The notes under the pieces are model-generated. The model was given only the letters and a program-made list of their open reading frames with translations, was not told the DNA's origin and ran no database searches. Below are positions 17,788 to 27,558 of a DNA stretch of 64,000 nt, in pieces; within the stretch, counting starts at the first letter, position 1; each line of letters starts with the position of its first letter. The position numbers were made by a program, and so were the translations under genes. Source of the stretch: Acinetobacter shaoyimingii (GTDB lineage Bacteria > Pseudomonadota > Gammaproteobacteria > Pseudomonadales > Moraxellaceae). The DNA lies in assembly GCF_011578045.1 (NCBI RefSeq), contig NZ_CP049801.1, positions 3,507,043 to 3,571,042 of the forward strand, read 5' to 3'.

Positions 17788-19559
17788 TGGTATAACTCCT
17801 GTTGAGAATTAAAGTCAAAAATCACCACATCTACAAAACTGTTCATTTGTACTTTTAAATTAAACACATGACTTAAAAGCTGACTAAAAATAAACAAACT
17901 ATGACCACGGAACACTTGTTCATCGATATGTACAGTCACTTTCACGCCACGAACGAACATCGGAAATGGTTTTGCCTCGACCAACTTATGCGTCAAACTA
18001 AATTCAACTGTTTTAATTGCATCGATAATTAAATGATTTTCTTTGGTCTTTGGCAGGTTATAGAGCTCCAAAAGCTCTTTGACATGGCTCACAGCATCGC
18101 CTTTCATCAGCGCTAAAGTGTTCAATGAAAGATGTGAAATGATGCGCCACTGTTCTTTTTGATTCTGTTCAAATTTGAAGGGTAAGCTTGGACGCTTAAG
18201 CACCAGCGCACGTCTAGCCAAACTACTGTCATTGAGATTTAATATATTGTTGGACTGGCTCAACGCTTCATGGGGTAGATTTCGATTTGAACATAAAAGT
18301 CGCGTACTAATAAAATCTGACTTGGTATCATAAGGCTTTAAATGTTTTGAAATAATCGAGTAGCCAGTTTCAACAAATTTATTATGTAATTGAGCAGGAT
18401 TTAAAGCATAAAAGAATTGCACATCTTCGTCATGATAATGACTCATTGCAAAAAATGGTAAAATAGGAAAAAACACCTGATCGGTATTGTTCTTTTCACG
18501 TACCATATTCATATCAATAATTGAATAGACCTGATAAAACTCAGGATGATGTGCATCCGTAATCAGTGGATACTCCAATTGCTTATGATTAATCTTTTGT
18601 GGTTCTGCACTTTTTTCGAACAGATTCACTGCAGGCGTTGAGAACAATTTAAAATTGGCAATATTCAGTTCTGAATAATTCCGAATCACGGCCTGATCAT
18701 TCAAATTCAATTTAAAATGAATCAATATTTCAAATTGATGTTTGTCTTTAATCACCCCTTTTAAAACATTCAGATTCAAGTTTAAAAAGCTATATTTGTC
18801 AGGAAAACAAAAATATTCCATAAGCAAACGATAAGCATGATGAGTATGCTGATCGATAGGCAACAAACTTTGATTTTCATCAAAGCCCATCACCTCAAAT
18901 GGATTATTAATAGGTACCGTGTAATTTCCTACTTTTATGGAAAATCCTGTACTTGATTTAAATATGCTGTCTAAGACTTGTAGTGGAAAATTAGAAATTG
19001 CATCCAAATAAATCGGTAATGTTTCATTGACTAACCAATTCTGCGCCTGATTAAAAACTTCAAATCCTAAAGTTAAAGTCGCATTTTGGTTCAAATGCAT
19101 GTGCGCACTTGGATTGGTTTTAAAATTTAAATGCGTAAGCGCTATAGGCAACAACCGCACTTCTTGAGTTGTGTTGAACTCACACTGCACACCTTTAAAG
19201 CTACGTGATTTAAGGGTGGTTTGCTTTGGAATAACATGTGCTTCAGTTAATTGCTTAACCTTATTGATATCTTCGAAACTCACGACCGTCGCAGAAGGAA
19301 AATGACGCAGATACTGCGGAAACATCACTTCAAATAGTGCTCGAGTAAATACGTCATAACTGTCGGCTAATTTTTTATCGACACGTGCAGCAATGAGCGA
19401 AAAGGCTTGAATCAATCGCTCGATATGTGGGTCATCAATCTGTTCTTGATTTAAAGAAAGTCTCTGCGCAATTTTGGGATATTTCTGTGCAAACTCTCGT
19501 GATTGTTGACCAAATTCTTGTAGCTGCTTCTCGTAATACGGTAAGAGTTCTTCTATCAC
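17751..19559 (-). CDS. tssF: T6SS baseplate protein TssF
   Basis: Largest baseplate wedge protein (602 aa, VasA/ImpG family). The N-terminal signature ELLPYYEKQLQEFGQQSREFAQKYP is typical, as are DPHIERLIQAFSLIAARV (about residues 40-60) and VMFPQYLRHFPS (about 95). Near the C-terminus PFPMFVRGVKVTVHIDEQVF and the 'G-H-S-L-F-I-F-S' strand agree with the family. It overlaps tssG by 37 bp and follows tssE by 15 bp. Confidence 0.96.
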   Translation of the reverse strand: MIEELLPYYEKQLQEFGQQSREFAQKYPKIAQRLSLNQEQIDDPHIERLIQAFSLIAARVDKKLADSYDVFTRALFEVMFPQYLRHFPSATVVSFEDINKVKQLTEAHVIPKQTTLKSRSFKGVQCEFNTTQEVRLLPIALTHLNFKTNPSAHMHLNQNATLTLGFEVFNQAQNWLVNETLPIYLDAISNFPLQVLDSIFKSSTGFSIKVGNYTVPINNPFEVMGFDENQSLLPIDQHTHHAYRLLMEYFCFPDKYSFLNLNLNVLKGVIKDKHQFEILIHFKLNLNDQAVIRNYSELNIANFKLFSTPAVNLFEKSAEPQKINHKQLEYPLITDAHHPEFYQVYSIIDMNMVREKNNTDQVFFPILPFFAMSHYHDEDVQFFYALNPAQLHNKFVETGYSIISKHLKPYDTKSDFISTRLLCSNRNLPHEALSQSNNILNLNDSSLARRALVLKRPSLPFKFEQNQKEQWRIISHLSLNTLALMKGDAVSHVKELLELYNLPKTKENHLIIDAIKTVEFSLTHKLVEAKPFPMFVRGVKVTVHIDEQVFRGHSLFIFSQLLSHVFNLKVQMNSFVDVVIFDFNSQQELYQCVQNVGGKKLL

Positions 19560-19574
19560 AATCGCCCCAATTTT

Positions 19575-20048
19575 TTAAGATCTTGCAGAAATGACATATT
19601 GTTGTGTTGTCGGTTTTAAAAAAGCATCAAAAACAACAGGTTCATACAGTGGATGAATATTGAGATATGCTTGAATACTGAGACAAAGCGACCCCATATT
19701 GTGTCCATCCAATAACATCTCAACTTTAATTTGAGTCAATCTCGGTTCATGTGCTGCAATTGATTGTTCAATCGATTGACAAATTTTATCTCGATCTGCA
19801 GGATTTGCCGTAGATAAGCCAACAAAGTCTATAATTCCAAATTGTAAAATTGATTTTTTAACCAGTTGAAAATCTTCTATTTGTTCTAATTTTGCCATTC
19901 GGCTATTCAGTAAATCTTCTAAATCTTGAGCAACAGATTCACGCAACTCTTGAATGGTTAAACCTTTGAGTTGTTCTTCTTTTTCTGGAATTAACCGATC
20001 AAATAAAGTTGACCTGAAACCAAATGGATATAAGTGATCTAAATTCAT
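19575..20048 (-). CDS. tssE: T6SS baseplate protein TssE (gp25-like)
   Basis: A 157-aa protein of the phage T4 gp25 lysozyme-like family, which joins the sheath to the baseplate. The motif STLFDRLIPE near residue 13, the conserved RESVAQDLEDLLNSR (EARxLLNTR-like) near 36-50 and the GIIDFVGLS strand are visible. It is separated from hcp by a 71-bp gap holding a perfect hairpin (20075-20099), so its expression may be lower than that of hcp. Confidence 0.93.
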   Translation of the reverse strand: MNLDHLYPFGFRSTLFDRLIPEKEEQLKGLTIQELRESVAQDLEDLLNSRMAKLEQIEDFQLVKKSILQFGIIDFVGLSTANPADRDKICQSIEQSIAAHEPRLTQIKVEMLLDGHNMGSLCLSIQAYLNIHPLYEPVVFDAFLKPTTQQYVISARS

Positions 20049-20074
20049 CTAATTCTTAAAATCATCATGAAGAA

Positions 20075-20099
20075 TAGAGGCCAATAAAATTGGCCTCTA
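20075..20099 (-). terminator. Intercistronic hairpin between hcp and tssE
   Basis: A perfect 11-bp stem TAGAGGCCAAT/ATTGGCCTCTA with a three-base loop lies 20 bp after the hcp stop. Downstream on the minus strand there is only a weak T-rich stretch (TTCTTC), so it is better read as an attenuator or mRNA-end stabiliser than as a full terminator. It may let the abundant Hcp be made in excess over the baseplate proteins transcribed after it. Confidence 0.7.
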
Positions 20100-20119
20100 C
20101 CCCGAACCACAATCTAATA

Positions 20120-20623
20120 TTACGCAGCGTAAGAAGCTGTGTTATTAGACAATGACCATTTCTTAGTAACTGCACCCTTCTGAGTACCGTTAATATCTTG
20201 TTGATTATATGTCCACTCTACAGCAGCATATTTAAGACCAAACGCTTCTGTAGGAACACCTTCTTCATTTACAGTTGGTGTTACGCTAGATACAAGAACG
20301 TGTTTCAATTTGATTTGTAAGTACTTGATACGTTTGTCACCATTTGCACGGTAAAAATCGATCTGTACTTCATCAAATGTATAACCAGCAGAACATGCTT
20401 CCCAAAGTTTAGGGCTTGTTGCATCCAAATCTTTGATGAAAAGCATATCAGAATGTTCAACACGTTCCGCAGTATGACCACCTACGCTAGAAGAAGTTGC
20501 AGACTTAGGCTGGCGAATGTTGTGAGACCAAGAGTTCACCTCTAGCCAATCTTTGTGCTCAGTGTCACGTGATTCGCCATCAACCTTGTATTTTCCTCGA
20601 AATTGAACGTATATATCTTTCAT
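20120..20623 (-). CDS. hcp: T6SS tube protein Hcp
   Basis: Hexamer-forming inner-tube protein (TssD), 167 aa. It begins MKDIYVQFRGKYKVDGESRD, followed by WLEVNSWSHNIRQP and later CSAGYTFDEVQIDFYRA and YLQIKLKHVLVSSV, the usual Hcp order. It is secreted in amount and acts as chaperone for small effectors. It follows tssC by 51 bp and precedes a hairpin at 20075-20099. Confidence 0.96.
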   Translation of the reverse strand: MKDIYVQFRGKYKVDGESRDTEHKDWLEVNSWSHNIRQPKSATSSSVGGHTAERVEHSDMLFIKDLDATSPKLWEACSAGYTFDEVQIDFYRANGDKRIKYLQIKLKHVLVSSVTPTVNEEGVPTEAFGLKYAAVEWTYNQQDINGTQKGAVTKKWSLSNNTASYAA

Positions 20624-20674
20624 TATTGAAGATTTCCTATTTTATTTAACGTTATTTATTATTTAGCCGCACTC

Positions 20675-22156
20675 TTAATTAGAGGACTGAGGTAACTCAG
20701 TGACAAGTCGCAAAGAAACCGACAACTCATCCAGCTGGAAATGTGGTCTTAAAAAAACGACCGATTTGTAGTGACCTGGTTGAGCCGGATCTTCCACAAC
20801 TTTTACCGACGCTTCACGTAGTGGATATTGCGCTTTTGCTTCTTGAGAAGCGCCATCATCTAATAATACATATTGAGATAACCATTCATTTAAGAAGGTT
20901 TCAACATTACCAGCTGAAGCAAAGCTCCCTACCTTATCGCGCATCATGGCTTTTAAATAATGAGCAATTCGAGAAACTGCCATGATGTATTGGATTTGAC
21001 TCGACAAAGCTGAATTGGCATTGGCCGTATCACTGTCGTACTTTTTCGGTTTCTGAGTAGACTGCGCACCAAAGAATGCTGCGTAATCTGTATTTTTACA
21101 ATGAACTAATGGGATAAACCCTAGATCACTTAATTCTTTTTCGCGACGGTCAGTGATTGCAACTTCTGTTGGACATTTGAAGACCACTTCACCATCATTG
21201 GTTTTAAAGGTATGTACTGGCAAACCCTCTACAAGACCACCACCTTCAACACCACGAATAGCAGCACACCAACCATGCATATCAAATGCATTGGTTAAAC
21301 GCGTACCAAAACCATATGCCGCATTCATCCACAAGTACTGGTCATGATTTTCACCAGTCACTTCTTCAACAAAGTTGAAGCCTTCTGTTGCCCATCCTTC
21401 TTTAGGATCATAAGGCAGACGACCCAACACTCGTGGCATGGTTAAAGCCACATAACGAGAATCATCACTTTCACGGAATGAACGCCACTGAACATATTCG
21501 GCTGTTTCAAAGATTTTAGAAACGTCACGAGGTCGATCAATTTCAGTAAAACTTTCAAGACCTAACATTGATGGACTTGCAGCAGAAATAAATGGCGCAT
21601 GTGCTGCAGCAGCGACATGCGAAATCTGCTCAAGCAAATACATATCTGAAGGCGTACGATCAAATTCAAAGTCACCAATTAATGTCGCATATGGTGCGCC
21701 ACCGAATGAGCCGTATTCTTCTTCATAGATTTTTTTGAATAAGGTACTTTGATCGAAATCTGTTGCAGCCTGGAAATCTTTAATCAACTCTTTCTTGGTC
21801 GTATTCATCATACGAATTTTGATCAGAGGATTCGAAGGGGTTTCCTGACAGAAATAATATAAACCACGCCAAGTCGATTCAATTTTTTGGAATTGCTCAT
21901 GGTGCATAATTTTGCTGAGTTGAGCAGAAATAAGCGCATCAATTTCAGCAATACGTTTATCGATAGATACGGTCATATTATCAGAAACAGTAATTGTTCC
22001 TGCCATGACTTCTTTTGCTAGCTCCCCAATCAAACTTTTAGCACGAACATGTTCTTCGTCATTGCGTGCAATACGACTTTGCTCAACAATTGAATCTAAT
22101 AAATTGACTTCTTCAGTCGAAGTATTGGATGCTGCTGCAGTTTGTAAATTACTCAT
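20675..22156 (-). CDS. tssC: T6SS contractile sheath large subunit TssC
   Basis: Large sheath subunit (VipB, 493 aa) that polymerises with TssB around the Hcp tube. Typical blocks are visible: STWRGLYYFC near residue 100, GDFEFDRTPSDMYLLEQIS near 160, GVEGGGLVEGLPVHTF near 300 and AHYLKAMMRDKVGSF near 400. The start was set at ATG 22156 because GGAGGTGAA precedes it and its ATGAGTAA overlaps the tssB stop by 8 bp; an upstream in-frame start would add seven residues. Confidence 0.97.
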   Translation of the reverse strand: MSNLQTAAASNTSTEEVNLLDSIVEQSRIARNDEEHVRAKSLIGELAKEVMAGTITVSDNMTVSIDKRIAEIDALISAQLSKIMHHEQFQKIESTWRGLYYFCQETPSNPLIKIRMMNTTKKELIKDFQAATDFDQSTLFKKIYEEEYGSFGGAPYATLIGDFEFDRTPSDMYLLEQISHVAAAAHAPFISAASPSMLGLESFTEIDRPRDVSKIFETAEYVQWRSFRESDDSRYVALTMPRVLGRLPYDPKEGWATEGFNFVEEVTGENHDQYLWMNAAYGFGTRLTNAFDMHGWCAAIRGVEGGGLVEGLPVHTFKTNDGEVVFKCPTEVAITDRREKELSDLGFIPLVHCKNTDYAAFFGAQSTQKPKKYDSDTANANSALSSQIQYIMAVSRIAHYLKAMMRDKVGSFASAGNVETFLNEWLSQYVLLDDGASQEAKAQYPLREASVKVVEDPAQPGHYKSVVFLRPHFQLDELSVSLRLVTELPQSSN

Positions 22157-22658
22157 TTTCACCTCCAGCTTCGACACTCAATTTACGAATCTGATCAGTG
22201 TTTTTAAGCACATCATCCAATAAATCTTCTAAGCGTTCGCTGTTTGAAATCTTATTTCTTAAGTCAGACAAACGTTCACGTGCTTCAACCAATTTGCGCA
22301 ATGGATCAACTTGCTTCACTACATTTTCAGGTCGAAAATCTTCCATTGAATTAAATGTTAAATCGACCCCCATACGTCCGCCTTCTTCTGTCAAAGTATT
22401 TTCAACTTGGAAAGCCGCACGAGGAGCCAATGACTCCATTACTTCATCAATATTCTCTAAGTCAACATTGATGAATTTTTTATCTTTTAATTTTGTTTTT
22501 TCTAATTCTGAAGCAGCAGAAAAGTCACCTAATACCCCAACAACAAAAGGTAATTCTTTAATTTCTTTACCATCACCCACTTCAACATCATAAGTCAGTT
22601 GAACACGTGGAGGACGAATTCGCTGCAATTTCTTTTGTACACTTTCGCGCTTTGCCAT
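22149..22658 (-). CDS. tssB: T6SS contractile sheath small subunit TssB
   Basis: Small sheath subunit (VipA, 169 aa). The N-terminal block ESVQKKLQRIRPPRVQLTYDVEVG and the following LPFVVGVLGDFSA are diagnostic, with SMEDFRPENVV near residue 110 and a helical C-terminus that carries the ClpV-recognised region in the family. It is coupled to tssC by an 8-bp overlap and lies 30 bp after the exported AsaA-like gene. Confidence 0.97.
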   Translation of the reverse strand: MAKRESVQKKLQRIRPPRVQLTYDVEVGDGKEIKELPFVVGVLGDFSAASELEKTKLKDKKFINVDLENIDEVMESLAPRAAFQVENTLTEEGGRMGVDLTFNSMEDFRPENVVKQVDPLRKLVEARERLSDLRNKISNSERLEDLLDDVLKNTDQIRKLSVEAGGENE

Positions 22659-22688
22659 AATTCTTATCCTAACTTATATTATTTAATT

Positions 22689-23318
22689 TCAAAGACCACC
22701 AAATGGGCTAACACGTCCACCACCTGTGTTTCCAGAATTTGAAGCTGGAGATTTAGTTGTGGTGGTTGTTTTTGTAGTGGTGGTGTTTGACTTCGTGTTT
22801 TTAGTCTTTGCAGGTTGCTTTTGTTTAACTGTTTTTGGTACGTATTGACGAGCTGGTGGCTCTTCTTTGACATCAATTACACTTAAAGGCCTAGCATTTT
22901 TTACAACATCCGTCAGCTTAGTGACTGCAGCATAGCTTTCTTCATTTAAATAACGAACTTCTTGATTGCGAATTTGATTAACCGCTTGATTTGCAATAGC
23001 CACTGAAGCCAAGAATTTAACATCAGTCAAAGATGAATGATTAAACCCTTGTGTGTTTAATTGATTGACCAATTGTAATGCTTTTAAATTACGACCAATT
23101 TTTTGAAATTGTTGTGCCGCTTGAACCAAATATGCATTTTTATTGCTGCTATTTTTTTTATCACAAACTTGTGCAAAAATACCGAGCAAAGTTGGGTCAG
23201 TCTCACCTGCTACAATTGGATTGTCTTTAACACATGATTTTTTTAATTCACTTGCGTGCGCTGTTGCGCCGAACAATGACGTTAACAAAAATGATGTGAT
23301 TAGAATGCCTTTTTTCAA
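22689..23318 (-). CDS. asaA: T6SS-associated periplasmic protein (AsaA-like)
   Basis: A 209-aa exported protein at the head of the tssB operon. The start is taken as TTG at 23318 because CGAGG lies 7 bp upstream and it gives a clean Sec signal (KKGILITSFLLTSLFGATAHA); the longer frame would bury the signal 22 residues in. The mature part has helical repeats, then a Lys/Thr/Gln-rich low-complexity tail and a Gly-rich end. In A. baumannii the gene at this place, AsaA, is a periplasmic protein reported to interact with TssM and to be needed for assembly. Assignment rests on position and signal peptide. Confidence 0.75.
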   Translation of the reverse strand: MKKGILITSFLLTSLFGATAHASELKKSCVKDNPIVAGETDPTLLGIFAQVCDKKNSSNKNAYLVQAAQQFQKIGRNLKALQLVNQLNTQGFNHSSLTDVKFLASVAIANQAVNQIRNQEVRYLNEESYAAVTKLTDVVKNARPLSVIDVKEEPPARQYVPKTVKQKQPAKTKNTKSNTTTTKTTTTTKSPASNSGNTGGGRVSPFGGL

Positions 23319-23708
23319 AATAAACCTCGTTATTAATATCTGTATTGTAAGATGAGATCTTGTAATACATTTGTATTTACCCACCCCAATTATGCTTTCT
23401 TTACTTTTATAACTATTATATTTGGTTAAAATTTAACTAAAAATTATTGTCTACGTCAAGCCATTTTTTGTCACTTTCATGACTCAATTAACGTTTTTAG
23501 TTACAAAATAATATGGTAATTTCATATATTGATACCAAAATGCGGTTTTGTTATCAAATACTTTTATGTAGAATAAATAAACACAAATTCTAACCAAAAT
23601 TTAATAAGTTTTTGTATTTTATAGATTAAATTAATGAAGATTTAAATAATTAAATGCAATTATTTTGTAATTTAACGTAAAAAATATAACTGCATACCGA
23701 GAGATTAA
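23319..23708. promoter_or_regulatory. Divergent control region of the two T6SS operons
   Basis: About 390 bp without a gene, strongly AT-rich, between the asaA start (minus) and the tssH start (plus). Both T6SS operons must be driven from here. I see several TATAAT-like sequences and runs of A and T, but no convincing sigma-54 element (GG-N10-GC) and no operator I can name. GAGAGAT before tssH is a fair ribosome binding site. AT-rich character would suit silencing by H-NS-type proteins, which is inference. Confidence 0.6.
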
Positions 23709-26396
23709 ATGAATAATTTGAAAATTTTAATTACAAAACTTTCTTCGACGACTCGCACGGCATTAGAAAAATCTGCTAATTTTTGTATTAATCAGCAAAA
23801 TTATGAAATAGAAATAGAACATCTATTCTATGAGTTATTAAATCAAAAACAAAAAAATGATCTGCAAATTTTATTAGAGAAATACAAAATTTCGAAAGAT
23901 GGCCTGATCGATGATTTGAAAGAAACCATTTCACATTTGCCTAAGGGGAATTCCAGAACACCTATTTTTGCTAAATCTATTGTTCGCTTACTTGAACAAG
24001 CTTGGCTGTTGGCATCTGCTGAACAAAATCCAGTGATTCGCAGTGGTCATTTATTGGTTGCATTTTTAACAGCACCAGATCTATATCAAATTGCGATTCG
24101 TGCTTCGAGCCTCTTTGACCTGTTCCCAATTGATACCATGAAACACAAATTCCTCGAATTGTGTAGTCAAAGTAGTGAACAACAATCTGATGAAGTCGCA
24201 CAGGAAAGTACAGAAACAGAAGCCGCACAACAGAACACTGATGCTGCTGCAATAAAAACACCTGCGCTTGATCAATACACGATTAATTTAACTGAAAAAG
24301 CAAAAAAAGGTGGTATAGATCCTGTCATCGGTCGTGAGTTTGAAATTCGATTGATGCTCGATATTTTAATGCGTCGTCGTCAGAACAATCCGATTTTGAC
24401 AGGTGAACCTGGTGTAGGTAAAACCGCCGTGGTTGAAGGTTTGGCCCTAAAAATTGCCAATAATGAAGTGCCAGATGCCTTAAAAAATGTGCATGTTCAT
24501 GTCCTTGATATGGGCTTATTACAAGCAGGTGCAAGTGTTAAAGGTGAATTTGAAAACCGTTTAAAACAAGTGATCAAAGAAGTACAAAGCTCTGCTCATC
24601 CGATTATTATCTTTATTGATGAAGCACATACGCTGATTGGTGCTGGTGGACAAGCAGGTCAAAATGATGCAGCCAACCTGTTAAAACCAGCACTGGCTCG
24701 TGGTGAATTACGTACTATTGCTGCCACCACATGGGCTGAATATAAACAATATTTTGAAAAAGATGCTGCACTCAGTCGCCGTTTCCAAGTGGTTAAAGTT
24801 GAAGAACCGACAGAAGAAGTCGCAATCGACATGCTTCGCGCTATGATTCCAGTCATGGCCAATCATTTCAATTTGAAAATTGATGATGAAGCAATTGTTA
24901 CTGCAGTACATTCATCGCATCGTTACATTACAGGTCGCCAACTGCCTGATAAAGCCATTAGTGTTTTAGATACTGCAGCAGCTCGTGTTGCTTTAACGCA
25001 AAACGCTCAGCCAGTTAAATTGGATCAGTTAAAAGCTCAACAGCATAACTTAAATCTTGAATTAAGCATTTTGGAAAATGAGCAACTGCATTTCCCAATT
25101 CATGATGAACGTTTAAAGAACTTAAAAGAAACCATTCAAAATTTAGAATCAGAAATTAAAGAAACTGAAGCGCAATGGAAAAAAGAACTGGGTCTGGTTC
25201 AAAAAATTAAAGACTTAGAAACCCAAGAACAAACTGATCAAGATAAGCAACAGCAAGCATTGACGAAAATTCGTGAAGAATTAAATGCGCTACAAGGTCA
25301 AAATCCTTTGGTTTTTGAACGTGTAAATGCACATATCATCAACGAGATTATTTCTGATTGGACTGGTATTCCAGTGGGTAAAATGGTCAATGATGAAATT
25401 AAACAGATTCTCACCTTAGAAGAAAAACTTGAACAACGCGTGATGGGGCAAGACTATGCCCTACATCAATTGGTTCAAGGCATTAAAACATCTAAGGCTA
25501 AACTTGAAGATCCGAATAAACCACAAGGTGTGTTTATGTTGGTTGGTCCAAGTGGTGTCGGTAAAACTGAAACAGCATTAGCACTAGCCAATGAGCTGTA
25601 TGGTGGTGAGTCTCATCTGATCACCATCAACATGTCTGAATATCAAGAGGCTCACACCGTTTCATCTTTAAAAGGTGCACCTCCAGGTTATGTGGGCTAT
25701 GGTCAAGGCGGCGTGTTGACTGAGGCTGTTCGTCGTAATCCTTATAGTGTTGTCCTTTTGGATGAAATTGAAAAAGCACATTCCGATGTTCAAGAGCTAT
25801 TCTATCAAGTCTTTGACAAAGGCACTTTAGAAGATGGTGAAGGTCGTGTGATCGATTTTAAAAACACCACGATCTTGCTCACTTCAAATGCTGGTTCAAG
25901 CACCATTATGCAAGCCTGCCTTCAACATCCAGTTGAAGAATGGCCAAATGCTGAAGAATTACTTGAACAACTCAAACCAAGTTTATACAAGCAATTTAAA
26001 CCTGCATTTTTAGGTCGTATGCGAATTGTTCCATACTTCCCTTTACATGATGATTTGTTGGTGCGTATTATTCACCATAAGATTGGAAAAATTACAGCTC
26101 GTCTTGAAAAACAGTATCAAACAAAAGTGGAATACACAGATGATCTGGTCGAGTTATTATTAAGTCGTTGTACGGAAGTAGACAGTGGTGCTCGTAATGT
26201 TGATAACATTCTGAATTCTTCTGTATTACCAGAATTAGCAACCCATATTTTAATGGCATTAGCTGATCACAAACTTCCAAAATTGATTAAAATTGACAGT
26301 AAAGACAACGACATTATTTATCAATTAGATCCAGATCAAAAAGCAAAAGTCACAAAAAAACGCTCTAGTAAAAAAATCAAAGAGACTGAAGCGTAA
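23709..26396 (+). CDS. tssH: T6SS sheath-disassembly ATPase TssH (ClpV)
   Basis: AAA+ unfoldase (895 aa) that recycles contracted TssB/C sheath. The N-terminal Clp repeat domain (about residues 1-150) is followed by a Gln/Glu/Ala linker. The first ATPase module has Walker A GEPGVGKT at 232-239 and Walker [12 protein letters not shown] coiled-coil middle domain (about 430-530) precedes the second module, with Walker A GPSGVGKT near 612 and [12 protein letters not shown]. The C-terminal tail is Lys-rich. It heads the rightward operon and is followed 25 bp later by tssA. Confidence 0.97.
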   Translation: MNNLKILITKLSSTTRTALEKSANFCINQQNYEIEIEHLFYELLNQKQKNDLQILLEKYKISKDGLIDDLKETISHLPKGNSRTPIFAKSIVRLLEQAWLLASAEQNPVIRSGHLLVAFLTAPDLYQIAIRASSLFDLFPIDTMKHKFLELCSQSSEQQSDEVAQESTETEAAQQNTDAAAIKTPALDQYTINLTEKAKKGGIDPVIGREFEIRLMLDILMRRRQNNPILTGEPGVGKTAVVEGLALKIANNEVPDALKNVHVHVLDMGLLQAGASVKGEFENRLKQVIKEVQSSAHPIIIFIDEAHTLIGAGGQAGQNDAANLLKPALARGELRTIAATTWAEYKQYFEKDAALSRRFQVVKVEEPTEEVAIDMLRAMIPVMANHFNLKIDDEAIVTAVHSSHRYITGRQLPDKAISVLDTAAARVALTQNAQPVKLDQLKAQQHNLNLELSILENEQLHFPIHDERLKNLKETIQNLESEIKETEAQWKKELGLVQKIKDLETQEQTDQDKQQQALTKIREELNALQGQNPLVFERVNAHIINEIISDWTGIPVGKMVNDEIKQILTLEEKLEQRVMGQDYALHQLVQGIKTSKAKLEDPNKPQGVFMLVGPSGVGKTETALALANELYGGESHLITINMSEYQEAHTVSSLKGAPPGYVGYGQGGVLTEAVRRNPYSVVLLDEIEKAHSDVQELFYQVFDKGTLEDGEGRVIDFKNTTILLTSNAGSSTIMQACLQHPVEEWPNAEELLEQLKPSLYKQFKPAFLGRMRIVPYFPLHDDLLVRIIHHKIGKITARLEKQYQTKVEYTDDLVELLLSRCTEVDSGARNVDNILNSSVLPELATHILMALADHKLPKLIKIDSKDNDIIYQLDPDQKAKVTKKRSSKKIKETEA

Positions 26397-26421
26397 TGAA
26401 TAGAAGAGATAGATAACGACT

Positions 26422-27552
26422 ATGAGTATGGAACTCGAACCATTATTACAACCCATCTCTGAAGATGAAATTTGTGGAGTTGACTTGTCATTCTCTAATG
26501 AATTTCATGAGATCAAAAAAGCCCGAACGGAAGATGATCCGTTATTAGATCTTGGGGATTGGGTTGCTGAGCCAAAACAGGCAGATTGGGGCTTTGTTGC
26601 AAGTAAATCAGCAACTTTATTGAAGGATAAAACTAAAGATATTCGTCTTTTGACGTGGATTAGTGAAGCTTGGGGAAATTTGTACGGCTTTGAAGGGATT
26701 GCTCGGGGTTTAGAGCTTTCTTGTCGTATGCTGGATCAATATTGGTTAAAAATACATCCTGAAATCGAAGATGATGATTTAGATCAACGTCTTGGATTAT
26801 TACAAGGTTTAGCCAATCAAGTTCCCACTTTAATCAAAAAAGTACCATTGTTAAATGTACAACCTTTTTACTCGATCTTCGATTATGAAAAGATTTTGCA
26901 TCAACAAAATGTTCGTTTAAAAAATGCTGAAGATTCAACCAGTAATATTTCGACAGAAATGGAAGAATTTGATCAAGCATTATTTAATACTTCAAAGAGT
27001 TTTCAATTTCAAAACTATCAGCATTTTATTGAAATATTGGAACATTGGGATGTTTTGAAGCAGGTATTGGATCAGCTTATGGAACTTGAAGCACCGAGTT
27101 TCGCTGCCATAGATTCACAGCTAGACAGCATCAATAAAACCTTGCGCAAAATATATAAAGCGGATGCTTTTGACTCCGCTAATGCAGCATCTTCAACATC
27201 CTCTGTAAGTTCAACACCTGTAGAAAATGCGAACTCTAAAACTCAACCTGAAATTTCACAAAATTTGGCAACTACAATGAATAATCAAAGCCAACAATCA
27301 TTTCAGCCACAGCCTCAGAGTCATTTGCAAAACCGTGAACAAGCCATGAAAGTACTTCAAGAAATTGCAGATTATTTTCAAGCAAATGAACCACATAGCC
27401 CTGTGAGCTATATGTTGCAAAAAACAATCAAATGGAGCCATATGCCATTACATGAATGGTTGGCTCAAGTGATTAAAAACGATAATCCTTTGGAATCTGT
27501 TCAAGAGCTCTTGGGCGTTCAAACTTCTTCTAACGAATCAAACGACTGGTAA
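26422..27552 (+). CDS. tssA: T6SS assembly-initiation protein TssA
   Basis: A 376-aa protein with an ImpA N-terminal domain (LLQPISEDEICGVDLSFSNEF, then DWGFVASKSATLLKDKTKDIRLLTWI), a middle linker rich in Ser, Asn and Gln (about residues 250-300), and a C-terminal helical region (VSYMLQKTIKWSHMPLHEWLAQVI). TssA nucleates baseplate and tail-tube polymerisation. It starts 25 bp after tssH and ends 6 bp before tssK. A second ATG lies two codons downstream of the one chosen. Confidence 0.93.
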   Translation: MSMELEPLLQPISEDEICGVDLSFSNEFHEIKKARTEDDPLLDLGDWVAEPKQADWGFVASKSATLLKDKTKDIRLLTWISEAWGNLYGFEGIARGLELSCRMLDQYWLKIHPEIEDDDLDQRLGLLQGLANQVPTLIKKVPLLNVQPFYSIFDYEKILHQQNVRLKNAEDSTSNISTEMEEFDQALFNTSKSFQFQNYQHFIEILEHWDVLKQVLDQLMELEAPSFAAIDSQLDSINKTLRKIYKADAFDSANAASSTSSVSSTPVENANSKTQPEISQNLATTMNNQSQQSFQPQPQSHLQNREQAMKVLQEIADYFQANEPHSPVSYMLQKTIKWSHMPLHEWLAQVIKNDNPLESVQELLGVQTSSNESNDW

Positions 27553-27558
27553 TTATTC

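Noticed and set aside
22198..22593. 131-codon frame opposite tssB
   Set aside because: Antisense shadow of the conserved sheath gene, low-complexity Ser/Lys-rich translation.
23385..23708. Sigma-54 promoter for the T6SS operons
   Set aside because: No GG-N10-GC element with proper flanks could be found in the AT-rich region.
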